Shown one piece after another: positions 1-8,625 of a DNA stretch of 64,000 nucleotides. Made by a program: the position numbers and the translations under genes. Under the pieces are notes generated by a model. It did no database searches, was not told the DNA's origin, and saw nothing but the letters and a program-made list of their open reading frames with translations. Each line of letters begins with the position of its first letter. The stretch's first letter is position 1. Source of the DNA: Streptomyces canus (GTDB taxonomy: Bacteria > Actinomycetota > Actinomycetes > Streptomycetales > Streptomycetaceae); assembly GCF_041435015.1 (NCBI RefSeq), contig NZ_CP107989.1, positions 10,292,001 through 10,356,000 on the forward strand, given 5' to 3'.

Positions 1-10
1 TCGTATCGCA

Positions 11-1627
11 TCAGACAGTTCCTGCTTGCGGGATTGCCTCGGTGCGGTGGAGCACTGCGTCTTTGATCTCCTTCTTCATCAGCTTTCCAAGGGAGTTCAC
101 CGGTAGTTCGGCGGCCGTCTCGAGCTGGACCGGGAACTTCCGCCGGTTCACGCCGCGCCCGTCCAGGAAGTCGCACAGCGACTGGAGGGAGGGCGGCTCG
201 CCGGTCGGTACGATGACCGCGCAGACGCGTTCGCCGGTCTTGTCGTCCGGGAGGCCGATGACGGCGACCTCCCGGACGGCAGGGTGCTCGGTGAGGGCCA
301 GCTCGAGTTCGCGCGCCGAGATGTTCTCCATGTTCCTGATGATGATGTCCTTGAGACGTCCGGTGACGATGAGGAAGCCTTCGTCGTCGATGCGTGCCAG
401 GTCGCCGGTGCGGAAGTAGCCATCCTCGTCGAAGGCCTCCGAATCGAGGTTCGCGTCGACGTAGCCAGCCATCAGCGAGTTTCCGCGAACGCGGACCTCG
501 CCCGACTCTCCTGGTGGCACGGGGGCGCCGTCTGGCGTGGTGATCTTGAGACAGACGCCACTGGGTCGGCCGTCAGCGACCGCAAGGTGCGCGAGGCTGT
601 CGTCGAGGGTTGCCATGCTGATCAAGGGCATCTCGGTCATGCCATAGCCAGAGACGATCTTGGCTCCGAACGTCTCCATCACCTGCTCGTGCAGGGCCTT
701 GGCGCGGGGGGCGCCTCCGATCAGGAAAGCCCTCAGGTCGGGGAAGAAGCGGGTCTCTGAATTCTGCCGCTGGACCTCCAGGAAGCCCTGGACGAATGGA
801 AGACCGGAACAGCACAGAGTGGTACCGGCGGCCGTAAGATGCCGAGCGGTCTCGAGGGGCGCGAAGCTCTCGGTGACCACCAGGTGAGCCCCCGACCGTA
901 CCGCGCCGAGGAAGAACACCAATCCCCCGATGTGGGCGACCGGTGCGATGGAGGAGATGACGTCGTTCGGACCAGGCGACACGGCTGCGCAGAACGTTCG
1001 CGCGGCGGCGACGAGGTCGCTGTCGCGGTGGCGGGCTCCCTTCGGGACCGCCGTGGTGCCTGACGTGTAGTAGAGCCAGCGCACGTCGTCAGGAGCCGCC
1101 CCGCGGGCGCGGGGAAGCGGGGCGGAGGAGCCATGGGGGAGCGCTGATTGGAGTACCAGCGCTTGGAGACCCGGCACCCTGCCCTCGAGCCGACGTGCCA
1201 TCGACGCATGGTCGTACCGTGGCTGGCTCTCTGGCACCAGAAGGAGGGCAGAACCCGCCTGCCGAACCATGAACTCGACGTCCGGTTCGCGCAGCGTTGT
1301 GACCAGCGGGTTTTGGACGGCACCGAGGCGCGAGAGTGCTACCGAGACCAGGAGTGCGTTGATCGTGGTCGGTAGTTGCCACGAGACGACGCTGCCCTCG
1401 CGAACACCTCGTGCGTACAGCCAGGCTGCGACGCGTTCGGCCTCGTCGGCGAAAGCCCCGGCGCTGAGGGTCCTGCCGTGCTCATCCGACACGAGTGTTG
1501 AGCCTGGATCAAGATCCGCACGGTGGGCGAGTGACTCCCACAGCGTCGGCGACCATTGTCCGTCCGTCGCCGGCAGAGCTTCGGATGTTCCCTGCGTCTG
1601 AGTTCCTGCTGAACGCCCTGCCCTCAT
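11..1627 (-). CDS. Class I acyl-CoA ligase (AMP-forming)
   Basis: Adenylates a carboxylic acid and transfers it to CoA, the entry step for fatty, aromatic or steroid-side-chain acids. The 538-residue product has the usual length. Visible motifs are the P-loop YYTSGTTAVPKG, the YGMTE adenine-binding motif, the YFRTGD hinge aspartate and the C-terminal GKLMKKEI lysine. The same frame stays open far upstream to 2350, but similarity to ligases begins at the ATG at 1627, which has a GAAAGG purine stretch about 10 bases before it. The N-terminal extension of the open frame covers a decayed monooxygenase gene and is not real protein. Substrate cannot be told from sequence. Its neighbours (broken LLM monooxygenase, broken acyl-CoA dehydrogenase, intact thiolase) indicate acyl-CoA catabolism. 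Confidence 0.88.
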   Translation of the reverse strand: MRAGRSAGTQTQGTSEALPATDGQWSPTLWESLAHRADLDPGSTLVSDEHGRTLSAGAFADEAERVAAWLYARGVREGSVVSWQLPTTINALLVSVALSRLGAVQNPLVTTLREPDVEFMVRQAGSALLLVPESQPRYDHASMARRLEGRVPGLQALVLQSALPHGSSAPLPRARGAAPDDVRWLYYTSGTTAVPKGARHRDSDLVAAARTFCAAVSPGPNDVISSIAPVAHIGGLVFFLGAVRSGAHLVVTESFAPLETARHLTAAGTTLCCSGLPFVQGFLEVQRQNSETRFFPDLRAFLIGGAPRAKALHEQVMETFGAKIVSGYGMTEMPLISMATLDDSLAHLAVADGRPSGVCLKITTPDGAPVPPGESGEVRVRGNSLMAGYVDANLDSEAFDEDGYFRTGDLARIDDEGFLIVTGRLKDIIIRNMENISARELELALTEHPAVREVAVIGLPDDKTGERVCAVIVPTGEPPSLQSLCDFLDGRGVNRRKFPVQLETAAELPVNSLGKLMKKEIKDAVLHRTEAIPQAGTV

Positions 1628-1741
1628 GTCTGCGTCGGCCTTTCGAATGTCATCCGGCAGTGTCGTGGGGAAGTAACTCCAGTGCAGTAGATAGGATGTC
1701 AGATCTTGGAACCGATGTGGTGGCCTCCCGGGACGTCCGGC

Positions 1742-2086
1742 TCCTTGGGAGGCGATGGTGGTCAGGTCACGTTCGAAGCCGGCGACCGAGCGGCTCACCG
1801 GCTCGATCAGCAACCACGTGTGAACCCTGCGCCGCCGTACTCGGCGAGTCGAGTCATCACCTCGGCCGGGCGCTAACCAGCGGCGGCACAGACCACGTTG
1901 ATCTCTGCCACTTGCTCCGCGAGGACCGAGAGGGGGTCGAGAGTCGGCGAGCCGGTGACTGCGGCCGGTTCCGGGCTTTGCGGCAAGGGCATCCAGCCCT
2001 CGCCGAGTTCCGACGCACGTCTCCGCGCTGCGGCCGTTGCCGCCGAACCCGATAGGCGGTCCGCCCGGTGTGAACAGACGGGGCAT
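1742..2086 (-). pseudogene. Remnant of an F420-type luciferase-like monooxygenase
   Basis: C-terminal part of a luciferase-like (LLM, F420-dependent type) oxidoreductase split over several frames. One frame reads FTPGGPPIGFGGNG (about 2074-2033). A second reads ASELGEGWMPLP followed by PLSVLAEQVAEI and ends at a stop at 1873. A third continues with LIEPVSRSVAGFERDL. In order these match the end of the family: the GGPP..GGNG strand, the ELGDGWMP motif and the final helix. The N-terminal two thirds are missing. It lies directly upstream of the acyl-CoA ligase and was probably once in its operon. Confidence 0.6.
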
Positions 2087-2439
2087 CGCTCGCCCACTTG
2101 GAATATCGTAGACACTGTTGTCAGATTTGTCTTCTACTTGTGGCGTGCTACGAATGGGCGCCCAGGGCGGCGGCCGTGGGGGAGCTGGGCGTCCCGATGG
2201 CGAGATGAGTCGCCAGCCGTATGGTTGTGACGCAAACGCGAATCTGACAGTATGTATATCAAAGCGAAGGGAAGTGGCCGGGGAGTCAACCGTGCCTGGG
2301 CACCGTCGACCGGTCTTCACGCGGCGGGCAGCAGACCATGAGCGTGCCAACGAACCTGCTGCACACGACCTACGCCGTCGGCCAAGGCGTCAGGTCGTCG
2401 TCTGATGCTGAACCGTCCGGAACGGCGCAATGTGCTTCG
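2087..2439. other. Intergenic stretch between two decayed genes
   Basis: No convincing gene is visible. The stretch is locally AT-richer. It carries the octamer GTCAGATT at about 2120 and its inverted counterpart AATCTGAC at about 2244, roughly 125 bp apart, which could be the remains of a divergent regulated promoter. It sits between the minus-strand monooxygenase remnant and the plus-strand acyl-CoA dehydrogenase remnant. Confidence 0.3.
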
Positions 2440-2766
2440 TCTTGCCGACCGGTGCCTACCAGGCCGGAGCACGCGTGCGCCGATACGGCGATGCACGGCG
2501 AGGTGAGCAGGTCCCAGCTCCTGTATGCCGCCGCCGAGTTCCGAGCCGGACACGGGGGCGTCGCCTATCAGGCCTCCGTCGCCCGCGTGATAGCTGCACG
2601 GGCGGCGAGTGACAACGCGCGAATGGCGCTCCAGCTGCATGGAGGAAACGGCTACACCTGGGAGCACGACCTCCACCTTGCCGCGAAACGAGCAACTGTC
2701 CTGGCGCTCCAGCTGGGCAGCAGAGACCTGCACTTGTCCCGAGTGCTGGAAATGGAGGACGCGTGA
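2440..2766 (+). pseudogene. C-terminal remnant of acyl-CoA dehydrogenase
   Basis: The last 100 or so codons resemble the C-terminal helical domain of acyl-CoA dehydrogenases: EVSRSQLLYAAAEF, then MALQLHGGNGYTWEHD (the conserved GGxGYTWE(H/Y) region), then LHLSRVLEME. The flavin- and substrate-binding N-terminal domains are absent, and the open frame upstream to 2338 shows no similarity. The stop overlaps the GTG start of the thiolase gene (GTGA), so the two were translationally coupled before the dehydrogenase was truncated. Confidence 0.7.
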
Positions 2767-3908
2767 CTCGACGGGTAGCGATCGCGGGAGTAGGTCTTTC
2801 GGGCGTGGGAGACGACCAGCTGACCAACCCGTACGCGCTCATCAGCGAGGCCGCACGACGAGCTGTCGAGGAGGCCGGACTGGCTCCGAACGAGATCGAC
2901 GGGTTCGCATCGACGGGTCTGGGCGCCCTTCCTCCGGTCGATGTTGCGGAGCATCTCGGTATCCGGCCGACGTGGATCGACTCGACCGCGGTGGGTGGTG
3001 CGGCCTGGGAGGTGATGGCCGCGCACGCTGCGGACGCGATTTCCCTGGGCAGGGCCGACGTGGTCCTGCTCGCCTACGGCTCCTCCTCCCGTTCGGACAT
3101 CAAGAACGGTCTGCGCACGGCCACCTTGGACTGGGGGTCGCGAGGCCCGTTGCAGTGGGAAGCGCCGTATGGCCACACCGTCATCAGTAAGTACGCCATG
3201 GCCGCGCGACGACATATGTACGAGTACGGCACCACTGTGGAGCAGCTGGCCGAGATCGCGGTCTCGGCCCGTTACAACGCCTCGCTCAATCCGGACGCGA
3301 CGTTCCGCGTTCCCTTGACGGTGGAGGAGGTGCTCGCCGGCAGAGTCATCGCGGACCCGTTCACAAAACTGCAGTGCTGCATCCGTTCCGACGGAGGCGC
3401 CGCGTTGGTCCTGGTGGCTGAGGACCGCATGCAGGATCTACCTGGTCTGCCGGTGTGGATACTCGGGACGGGGGAGGCCATCTCCCATATGTCGACGAGC
3501 CAATGGGAGGACGTGACGGTCGGACCCGCGAAGATCTCGGGCACTCTTGCATTCGAACGAGCCGGGGTCACGCCGCAGGAAATCGATGTGTGCGAGATCT
3601 ACGACGCCTTCACCTCCATGCTCCTGGTGAATCTCGAAGACCTGGGCTTCTGCAAGAAGGGCGAGGGCGGGGACTTCGTCCAGGACGGCCGGCTGCGCGT
3701 CGGCGGGGCGCTGCCGACGAACACCGATGGAGGTGGCCTCTCCGCAATGCATCCGGGCCAGCGTGGGCTCTTCCTGATGGTTGAAGCGGTGCGCCAACTC
3801 AGGGGGCAAGCCGGTGCTCGCCAGGTAGCGGATGCCCGATTGGCCTGCGTGAGCGGTACAGGAGGATGGTTCTGCTCGAGCGGCACCATGATCCTGGGAG
3901 CCGACTGA
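2763..3908 (+). CDS. SCP-x/lipid-transfer-type thiolase-fold protein
   Basis: A 381-residue thiolase-like protein of the SCP-x (sterol carrier protein x) group, which cleaves 3-ketoacyl-CoA during breakdown of branched or steroid-type side chains. Diagnostic stretches are the early RRVAIAGVGLSGVG strand, CIRSDGGAALVLVAEDR in the middle, and LPTNTDGGG followed by MHPGQRG near the end. The GTG start at 2763 overlaps the stop of the dehydrogenase remnant. In many actinobacteria such thiolases act with a DUF35 OB-fold partner. None is adjacent here, although a broken DUF35 gene lies at 10.1-10.4 kb. The gene looks intact; activity and substrate are inferred. Confidence 0.82.
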   Translation: MTRRVAIAGVGLSGVGDDQLTNPYALISEAARRAVEEAGLAPNEIDGFASTGLGALPPVDVAEHLGIRPTWIDSTAVGGAAWEVMAAHAADAISLGRADVVLLAYGSSSRSDIKNGLRTATLDWGSRGPLQWEAPYGHTVISKYAMAARRHMYEYGTTVEQLAEIAVSARYNASLNPDATFRVPLTVEEVLAGRVIADPFTKLQCCIRSDGGAALVLVAEDRMQDLPGLPVWILGTGEAISHMSTSQWEDVTVGPAKISGTLAFERAGVTPQEIDVCEIYDAFTSMLLVNLEDLGFCKKGEGGDFVQDGRLRVGGALPTNTDGGGLSAMHPGQRGLFLMVEAVRQLRGQAGARQVADARLACVSGTGGWFCSSGTMILGAD

Positions 3909-4015
3909 CGAGGACGCCATGACGGAACTGCCAGCCGGATGAAAGCGACACCTGTTTGTGTAGATGGACTCCGTTCCTGTTCGAGCATGAGTGGCGTCGA
4001 GTCTGTCCGGCCTAG

Positions 4016-4851
4016 AGGTTGTCCCGTATGGGGCGTGAGCTATCCGGTGAGGGCCAGGTTGTGGAGCCGGGCGATGCCGAGCATGGCCTGGTGAACGCCG
4101 TTGCCCTTGAGGCGGCAGTCCCGAAGGATCTTCCAGTTCTTCAGCCGGGATAGGGCGTGTTCGACTCGTGCCCGTGCCCGGCGGTGGACGGCGTTCTCTG
4201 CTTCCTGTTGCGGGCTGAGGTGTCTCTGGCCTCGTCGCCTGCGGTGCGGGATGAGAAGGCCAGTGCCCTGGTAGCCACCGTCGGCGATGGTCGGGGCACC
4301 GCGGCAGACCCGGTCCACACCGGATTCGGTGAACGCCCGGCAGTCGTTGCGACTGCCGGGCAGCGGCAAGCCGATCGCCACCACCAGGCGGCTGTTGGCG
4401 TCGATGACGACCTGCAGATTCGTCGAGTACCGATAGTTCTTGCTGGACGCGGCGACGCTGCGGTCCCGGGTAGGCACCAAGGTGCCGTCGACGATGTAGA
4501 CAGTGTCCCTGCGCGGACGTCGGGCCGGCGCGATGGCCAACAGCGGTGCCAGGTGATCGAGGATACGGTCGGCCGCGGACTTCGAGACCCCGAACAACGG
4601 TGCCACCTGCCGCAACGTCAGGTTCGTGCGCCAGTACGTCGCCACCAGCAACACCCGGTCCTCCAGCGGCAACCGCCAGGGACGGCCCCGCTGAACGTCA
4701 CCCCCGCGACGCCGCACCAACGCCACCAGCCTGGCGAACTGCACCTCGCTCAACCCGGAGAACGGCTCGATCCACTTCGGATCATCAGCTGAAATCACCC
4801 CACCCATGCCCAGCCAACGCACCAACCACCCCACCGGTTACGGGACAACCT
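4016..4851. mobile_element. IS5-family insertion sequence, apparently complete
   Basis: An 836-bp element bounded by perfect 13-bp inverted ends AGGTTGTCCCGTA (4016-4028 and, inverted, 4839-4851). Each end is flanked by CTAG (4012-4015 and 4852-4855), which fits a 4-bp YTAR-type target duplication. Because CTAG is itself a palindrome, the ends could instead be read as 17-bp repeats. It holds a single minus-strand transposase gene and separates the thiolase from the double-TetR gene. Confidence 0.85.
4040..4834 (-). CDS. IS5-family DDE transposase
   Basis: A transposase of 264 residues if it starts at the GTG at 4834, or 255 if it starts at the ATG at 4807. An N-terminal helix-turn-helix region (LTLRQVAPLFGVSKSAADRIL) precedes a DDE nuclease domain: first Asp in YIVDGT, second in IADGGYQG, Glu in ARVEHALSRLK. 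The frame is intact and almost fills the element between its inverted ends, so this copy may be active. It is related to, but not the same type as, the broken IS5-like transposases at 17.9 and 19.4 kb. Confidence 0.88.
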   Translation of the reverse strand: MGWLVRWLGMGGVISADDPKWIEPFSGLSEVQFARLVALVRRRGGDVQRGRPWRLPLEDRVLLVATYWRTNLTLRQVAPLFGVSKSAADRILDHLAPLLAIAPARRPRRDTVYIVDGTLVPTRDRSVAASSKNYRYSTNLQVVIDANSRLVVAIGLPLPGSRNDCRAFTESGVDRVCRGAPTIADGGYQGTGLLIPHRRRRGQRHLSPQQEAENAVHRRARARVEHALSRLKNWKILRDCRLKGNGVHQAMLGIARLHNLALTG

Positions 4852-4963
4852 CTAGCGGTGCCCTGGCTTGCCGCTTACCACTTCCACGGTCTGACACCCT
4901 ATACACTTCAGGGCGAAGGCTCTCGGTCCGCTCGACAGTCGCTCAGCGGAAAGGAATCAGACA

Positions 4964-6331
4964 ATGGAACGGCGTCCTAGTTACGGTCCGAACAGCATCA
5001 CTATCGGGGACCGCGGTGCAACCACAGTCGGAAACGTCCTGCAGACCGCACTGGCGCTTTTTGGTGAAAAGGGATTCCACAATACGACGATCCAGGATAT
5101 CGCCGACCAAGCCGAGATGTCTCGCGCTACGCTCTACCAATACTTCGAGAGCAAAGAAAGAATCTTCATCGAACTTCTGGAAGAATGCGGGGCGTCACTG
5201 CTGGACCTTGCTCGCCACCTAGAACCGCTCAGCGCCACGGAGCGAGGCTTCAGCAACCTTCGATGGTGGCTCGACCGATGGGCTGAGGTATACGAGCGGT
5301 ACGAGATTTTGTTCCGCGAATGGTCGAATATCGACACTCCGGGAGCGCCGGTACGGCCCCTGGTAGCAAAATTCAATGAAACGTACAACACGCGGATAGC
5401 GGATTGGCTTTCGAGCAGCGGCGTCAACGGAGTCGATCCCCGTGATGCCGCCAACATGTTGACGAGTCTGATCATTTATCTCAACTATGCGGACCATGCG
5501 AGCAAGGAATCCGGCAGCGGTACCCGGCTGCCGAGTGAGGAGCTGCGTTACTACTTCTCCGTATCACTGCAGCTCATGCTTTTTCCGGAGACTCCAGTGG
5601 ACGTGACACGCGGGGATCGTACCGTGCCACGGGCATGGAAGAACCACCGTATCACCGGCAAACTTGCCTCCCGTGATCTGGGGCCGATGCCCACCCCATA
5701 CTCAGACCGGGTCGCCGGCCTGACCGCTCGAGCCGTCCAAACGGTGAACATCCTGATGCGCGCAGGTGGGGAATGCTTCGCCGAGTTTGGATACCAGAAG
5801 ACCAACATCGACGACATCGTTCGTACGGCCGGGTTCGCGCGAGGGACCTTCTACAAGTACTTCGACACCAAGGTTGAGCTACTGGAAGCCTTGGCCGAGA
5901 TGTGTGCCCGCGACCTGATCGCTGGTGCGCTTCGCCTCGAACGTGTCAACGAGAATGACTATACGAACGACTTCAAGGAGTGGGTGCGCACCACACTGAA
6001 GGCGAGCAGCGAATATCGTGGGGTGATTCGCGCCTGGCGGGAGCGGAGGCCGGCAACCACTGCCATGGAAGGCATGCGCGCGCATGTGGCCACGTCCATT
6101 CGGCGAGCGCTCTTTCTGGCACTCAGCCGATCACGGCGAGGCCATCCCATGCACCTGAGCGCCAGCCGAATCTTTGTCGGCGGTGTCTTCGATCAATTTC
6201 CCGACACATTGGTGCTCCATTACACCGACCCGTCGCCCGAATATCTGGAGACCCTTATCGCTGACCTGCTGGACCGGGCGATCCTCGGGTTCACCGATGA
6301 AGCCAGGCACTCGCCCGGGCCTCGCGAATGA
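4964..6331 (+). CDS. Tandem double-TetR transcriptional regulator
   Basis: At 455 residues this is about twice the length of a TetR protein. It contains two complete TetR-type DNA-binding domains. The first lies at about residues 20-70 with TTIQDIADQAEMSRATLYQYF, the second at about 255-305 with TNIDDIVRTAGFARGTFYKYF. Each is followed by its own helical ligand-binding region. It would work as a fused pseudo-dimer or a four-headed regulator. The ATG has a good site, GGAAAGGA, 8 bases upstream. Codon use is more AT-tolerant than in neighbours, suggesting a separate origin. It sits alone between an IS element and a convergent amidohydrolase gene. Targets are unknown; the nearby acyl-CoA genes are the obvious candidates. 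Confidence 0.85.
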   Translation: MERRPSYGPNSITIGDRGATTVGNVLQTALALFGEKGFHNTTIQDIADQAEMSRATLYQYFESKERIFIELLEECGASLLDLARHLEPLSATERGFSNLRWWLDRWAEVYERYEILFREWSNIDTPGAPVRPLVAKFNETYNTRIADWLSSSGVNGVDPRDAANMLTSLIIYLNYADHASKESGSGTRLPSEELRYYFSVSLQLMLFPETPVDVTRGDRTVPRAWKNHRITGKLASRDLGPMPTPYSDRVAGLTARAVQTVNILMRAGGECFAEFGYQKTNIDDIVRTAGFARGTFYKYFDTKVELLEALAEMCARDLIAGALRLERVNENDYTNDFKEWVRTTLKASSEYRGVIRAWRERRPATTAMEGMRAHVATSIRRALFLALSRSRRGHPMHLSASRIFVGGVFDQFPDTLVLHYTDPSPEYLETLIADLLDRAILGFTDEARHSPGPRE

Positions 6332-6565
6332 GGGCTCGCGCCCGGGGACGGGCCACTCGTGCCCCGTTCCGAACGCAATCACGGCGAAGGTTAGCCAGGA
6401 CTGGGCCGAGCGCGCTGTGACAACTGGGGCACCATGATGCCGCCGTATGTCTCGGCCGTGCTCAAACACCGGTCCCGCCGTTCACGACCGACCTGAGTCA
6501 GTCGCCCGCCGCGTACCAGGCTCCCGGCCATTGCCGGAACAGTCCCGCGGGCTGGGCTGCTGCGG

Positions 6566-7501
6566 TCAGGTGGCGAATCGAGGGAAGAGGAGTTCGGCGT
6601 TGCGGTGTTCGATCGCCTCGCGGTCGGGTTGGGTGAGTTCGGCGGTGTCCAGGAGATGATTGAAGTATTCGGTTCCTGCCGTGCCGGCGTAGGGCCAGTC
6701 GCTGCCGTAGAGTACGTGGCCGGGTTCAGCGAACGCGGCCAGCAATTTCAGGGCGTCGTGGCCGGTCGACAAGGCGGTGTCGAAGTAAAAGCGTTTGAGA
6801 CCGGCCAGGATGGCGTCGGGGGTCGACGGAGTGGACTTCGGCGAGCTGAGAATCGGGATGATCCCGGCGAAGCGCTGCGCCGCGTAGGGCAGGAATCCGC
6901 CAGCATGGGACAGGATGACCTTGACGTGTCGATGGCGGTGCATCACTCCGGAAACCACGAGGTCGACGGCGGTACGAGTAGTGTCGAACGGGAAATCGAC
7001 CACCGCTGGGCTAAGGCCGTGGAGGGGTCGGAGTTCGGTGGCCGTGGGGTGGATGAAGACCACGGCCTGGCGACGATCGAGTTCTTCCCAGACCGGTTCC
7101 CATCGCCGGTCGCCGAGGTATATGCCGCCGGCGTTGGACAGCAGCACCACCCCGTCTGCCTGCAGGGTGTCGAAGGCATAGCCGACCTCCTCGAGCACGC
7201 TGGCGGGATCGTGATCAGCCATGGGCAGGCTGGCGAAATGTCCGAACCGGTCCGGGTGGTTCTTGACCAGTTCTGCGGTGAACTCGTTGACTTCCCGGGC
7301 CAGGCGGGGACCACCTCCGTCGGCAGTGGACGGGAGACCTGGCGCCGACACTGACATCACCGCTGCGGTGACACGGTGATCGTCCATCCATGACAGCGTG
7401 GACGCGGCCGACCACGGCGTCGACGTGCCCGCGAAACGTTCGAAAACAGGGGGAATCACGTGATGATGAACATCGAGCCGCCCCGATGCAGGTGTGGCCA
7501 T
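6566..7501 (-). CDS. ACMSD-type amidohydrolase/decarboxylase
   Basis: A 311-residue TIM-barrel metal hydrolase of amidohydrolase family 2, the group that includes aminocarboxymuconate-semialdehyde decarboxylase and 5-carboxyvanillate or resorcylate decarboxylases. Metal ligands are visible as DVHHH near the N-terminus, FIHPT in the middle, LSHAGG, and the late aspartate in LYGSDWP. The ATG at 7501 is preceded by GAGAGGAAGA. A likely role is non-oxidative decarboxylation of an aromatic or ring-cleavage acid. The shared TACNGTA operator lies about 180 bp upstream, so it may belong to the same regulon as the acyl-CoA genes. Confidence 0.82.
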   Translation of the reverse strand: MATPASGRLDVHHHVIPPVFERFAGTSTPWSAASTLSWMDDHRVTAAVMSVSAPGLPSTADGGGPRLAREVNEFTAELVKNHPDRFGHFASLPMADHDPASVLEEVGYAFDTLQADGVVLLSNAGGIYLGDRRWEPVWEELDRRQAVVFIHPTATELRPLHGLSPAVVDFPFDTTRTAVDLVVSGVMHRHRHVKVILSHAGGFLPYAAQRFAGIIPILSSPKSTPSTPDAILAGLKRFYFDTALSTGHDALKLLAAFAEPGHVLYGSDWPYAGTAGTEYFNHLLDTAELTQPDREAIEHRNAELLFPRFAT

Positions 7502-7667
7502 TAGTTCTTCCTCTCAGTAACACCGACTTGCGACGCGACGTGGGAGCCCCCGAGTGCTGGCGGGTACGACTGCCCACGGGATTCGCCCCGCGGAGGCGGG
7601 TAGCTCGGCAGTCCGCTCCACGACCAAGACCTTGTGTGGCTACCCGCCCCGAGCACTTGCGGTAAGT

Positions 7668-7680
7668 TGTTTAGTAAACA
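7668..7680. promoter_or_regulatory. Perfect 13-bp palindrome TGTTTAGTAAACA
   Basis: TGTTTA and its exact complement TAAACA around a central G, directly next to the TACNGTA operator. It may be a second regulator site or part of one extended operator upstream of the amidohydrolase gene. Confidence 0.4.
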
Positions 7681-7681
7681 T

Positions 7682-7700
7682 TACCGTAAGTATTACGGTG
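7682..7700. promoter_or_regulatory. TACNGTA-type operator (site 1)
   Basis: TACCGTA, five bases, then TACGGTG: an almost perfect inverted repeat (ACCGTA/TACGGT arms). The same architecture recurs at 8592, 15797, 23397 and, with slightly different spacing, at 25580 and 25954. It lies between the amidohydrolase start (minus strand) and a broken plus-strand gene at 7714, and fits a TetR-family binding site. Confidence 0.6.
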
Positions 7701-7713
7701 CTACTGTACCACT

Positions 7714-8099
7714 GTGAGTCAATCCCGCAAGCGGACAAGGCGCTCGCCTCCTGTGCTGGTGAGCCCCGTGCCGGCCGATGTCGAAGAGCTCGCCGTGGCC
7801 GCGGACGCCTGGTTCGCGCGGACGTGGCCGCGGGCCGGCTGGCCTGTGCGTGCGGATGACCGTACGCCCCGTGGGGCTTCGCCCGGCCCCGCACCATCCA
7901 CCAGGCCGACGGTGCGGGGCTGGTGGTCCGGCCCACCCGCGTGCGCTGCCGCGGCTGCCAGGTCACGCACGTGCTGCTCCCAGCCGTCTGCGCGCCACGC
8001 AGCGGGTACGCCACCGACGTCATCGGCCCGGCACTGATCGCCGGCGCTCTGGGCGCCGGGCACCGCGTGATCACCGCCGAGCTGCAGCTGATCCGCTAA
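7714..8099 (+). pseudogene. Broken zinc-ribbon-like protein gene, possibly DUF6431 type
   Basis: A GTG-started frame reads LVSPVPADVEELAVAADAWF and then ARTWPRAGW. The frame must then shift, passing an in-frame TGA, to continue with WGFARPRTIHQAD, TRVRCRGCQVTHVLLP and YATDVIGPALIAGALGAGHR before a TAA at 8097. The CxxC motif followed by THVLLP resembles short zinc-ribbon proteins often found beside insertion sequences in Streptomyces. The family name is given from memory and is uncertain. The gene is clearly interrupted. Confidence 0.5.
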
Positions 8100-8579
8100 C
8101 CCCATTCGTCGTCGGGTATGCCGAGGACGGCAGCGTCATGGACGTCCGGGTGACGCTGGAGCGCGGCTTCGATCTCGGCCGGGGCGATGTTCTCGCCACC
8201 CCGGATGATGGTGTCGTCGGCACGGCCCCGGGCGAACAGATAGCCGTCCGTGTCGAGATGCCCTCGTCGCGGGTGGCGAACCAGCCGTCGGCGTCGGTGA
8301 CCGGGCCGCTCCCGCGGCACTCCCCCGCGACCGGGGACCCCTGACGTGAATCGTTCCGACGGTGCAGGGCGGGCAGGGCCAGCCGTCCGCGTCCCGGATC
8401 TCGACGCTGACCGACGGCAACGGGCGTCCGACTGATGTCAGCCGGGCCCGGACCTCGACGTCGGGGCTGCTGAGAGCCTCGCGATCTCGACCGCGCCGAC
8501 CCAGCGGTGCAGATGCGTTCCCACTGCGAGTCCTGCCATCGCGACGCTTCCTCTGTTGCGTAGTCGCGGAGCGCGGCAC
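8096..8579 (-). pseudogene. Internal remnant of an acyl-CoA ligase
   Basis: Two overlapping frames together encode a middle-to-late segment of an AMP-forming ligase: DVEVRARLTSVGRPLPSVSV, then GTIHVRGP, then DGYLFARGRADDTIIRGGEN and IEAALQRHPDVHDAAVLGIP, ending DDEWG-stop at 8096. The same segment in the intact ligase at 21460-22983 is closely similar, so this is a decayed paralogue. Both the N-terminal half and the final catalytic-lysine domain are missing, and there is a frameshift near 8320. Confidence 0.75.
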
Positions 8580-8591
8580 CGGCCCTTTCTA

Positions 8592-8610
8592 TACAGTACT
8601 AATTACCGTA
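8592..8610. promoter_or_regulatory. TACNGTA-type operator (site 2)
   Basis: TACAGTA, five bases, TACCGTA. An overlapping perfect inverted repeat, ACAGTAC/GTACTGT with an 8-nt spacer, covers 8593-8614. It lies just upstream of the ligase remnant (minus strand) and downstream of the enoyl-CoA hydratase gene, so it marks the former promoter of the lost ligase gene. Confidence 0.5.
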
Positions 8611-8625
8611 CTGTTTTCTGTATTT

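Noticed and set aside
1628..2350. N-terminal extension of the first acyl-CoA ligase frame
   Set aside because: Ligase similarity begins at the ATG at 1627; the extension covers a decayed monooxygenase and intergenic DNA.
4012..4855. Reading the IS5 element ends as 17-bp inverted repeats including CTAG
   Set aside because: CTAG is a palindrome, so its inclusion adds no evidence; a 4-bp YTAR target duplication with 13-bp ends fits the family better.
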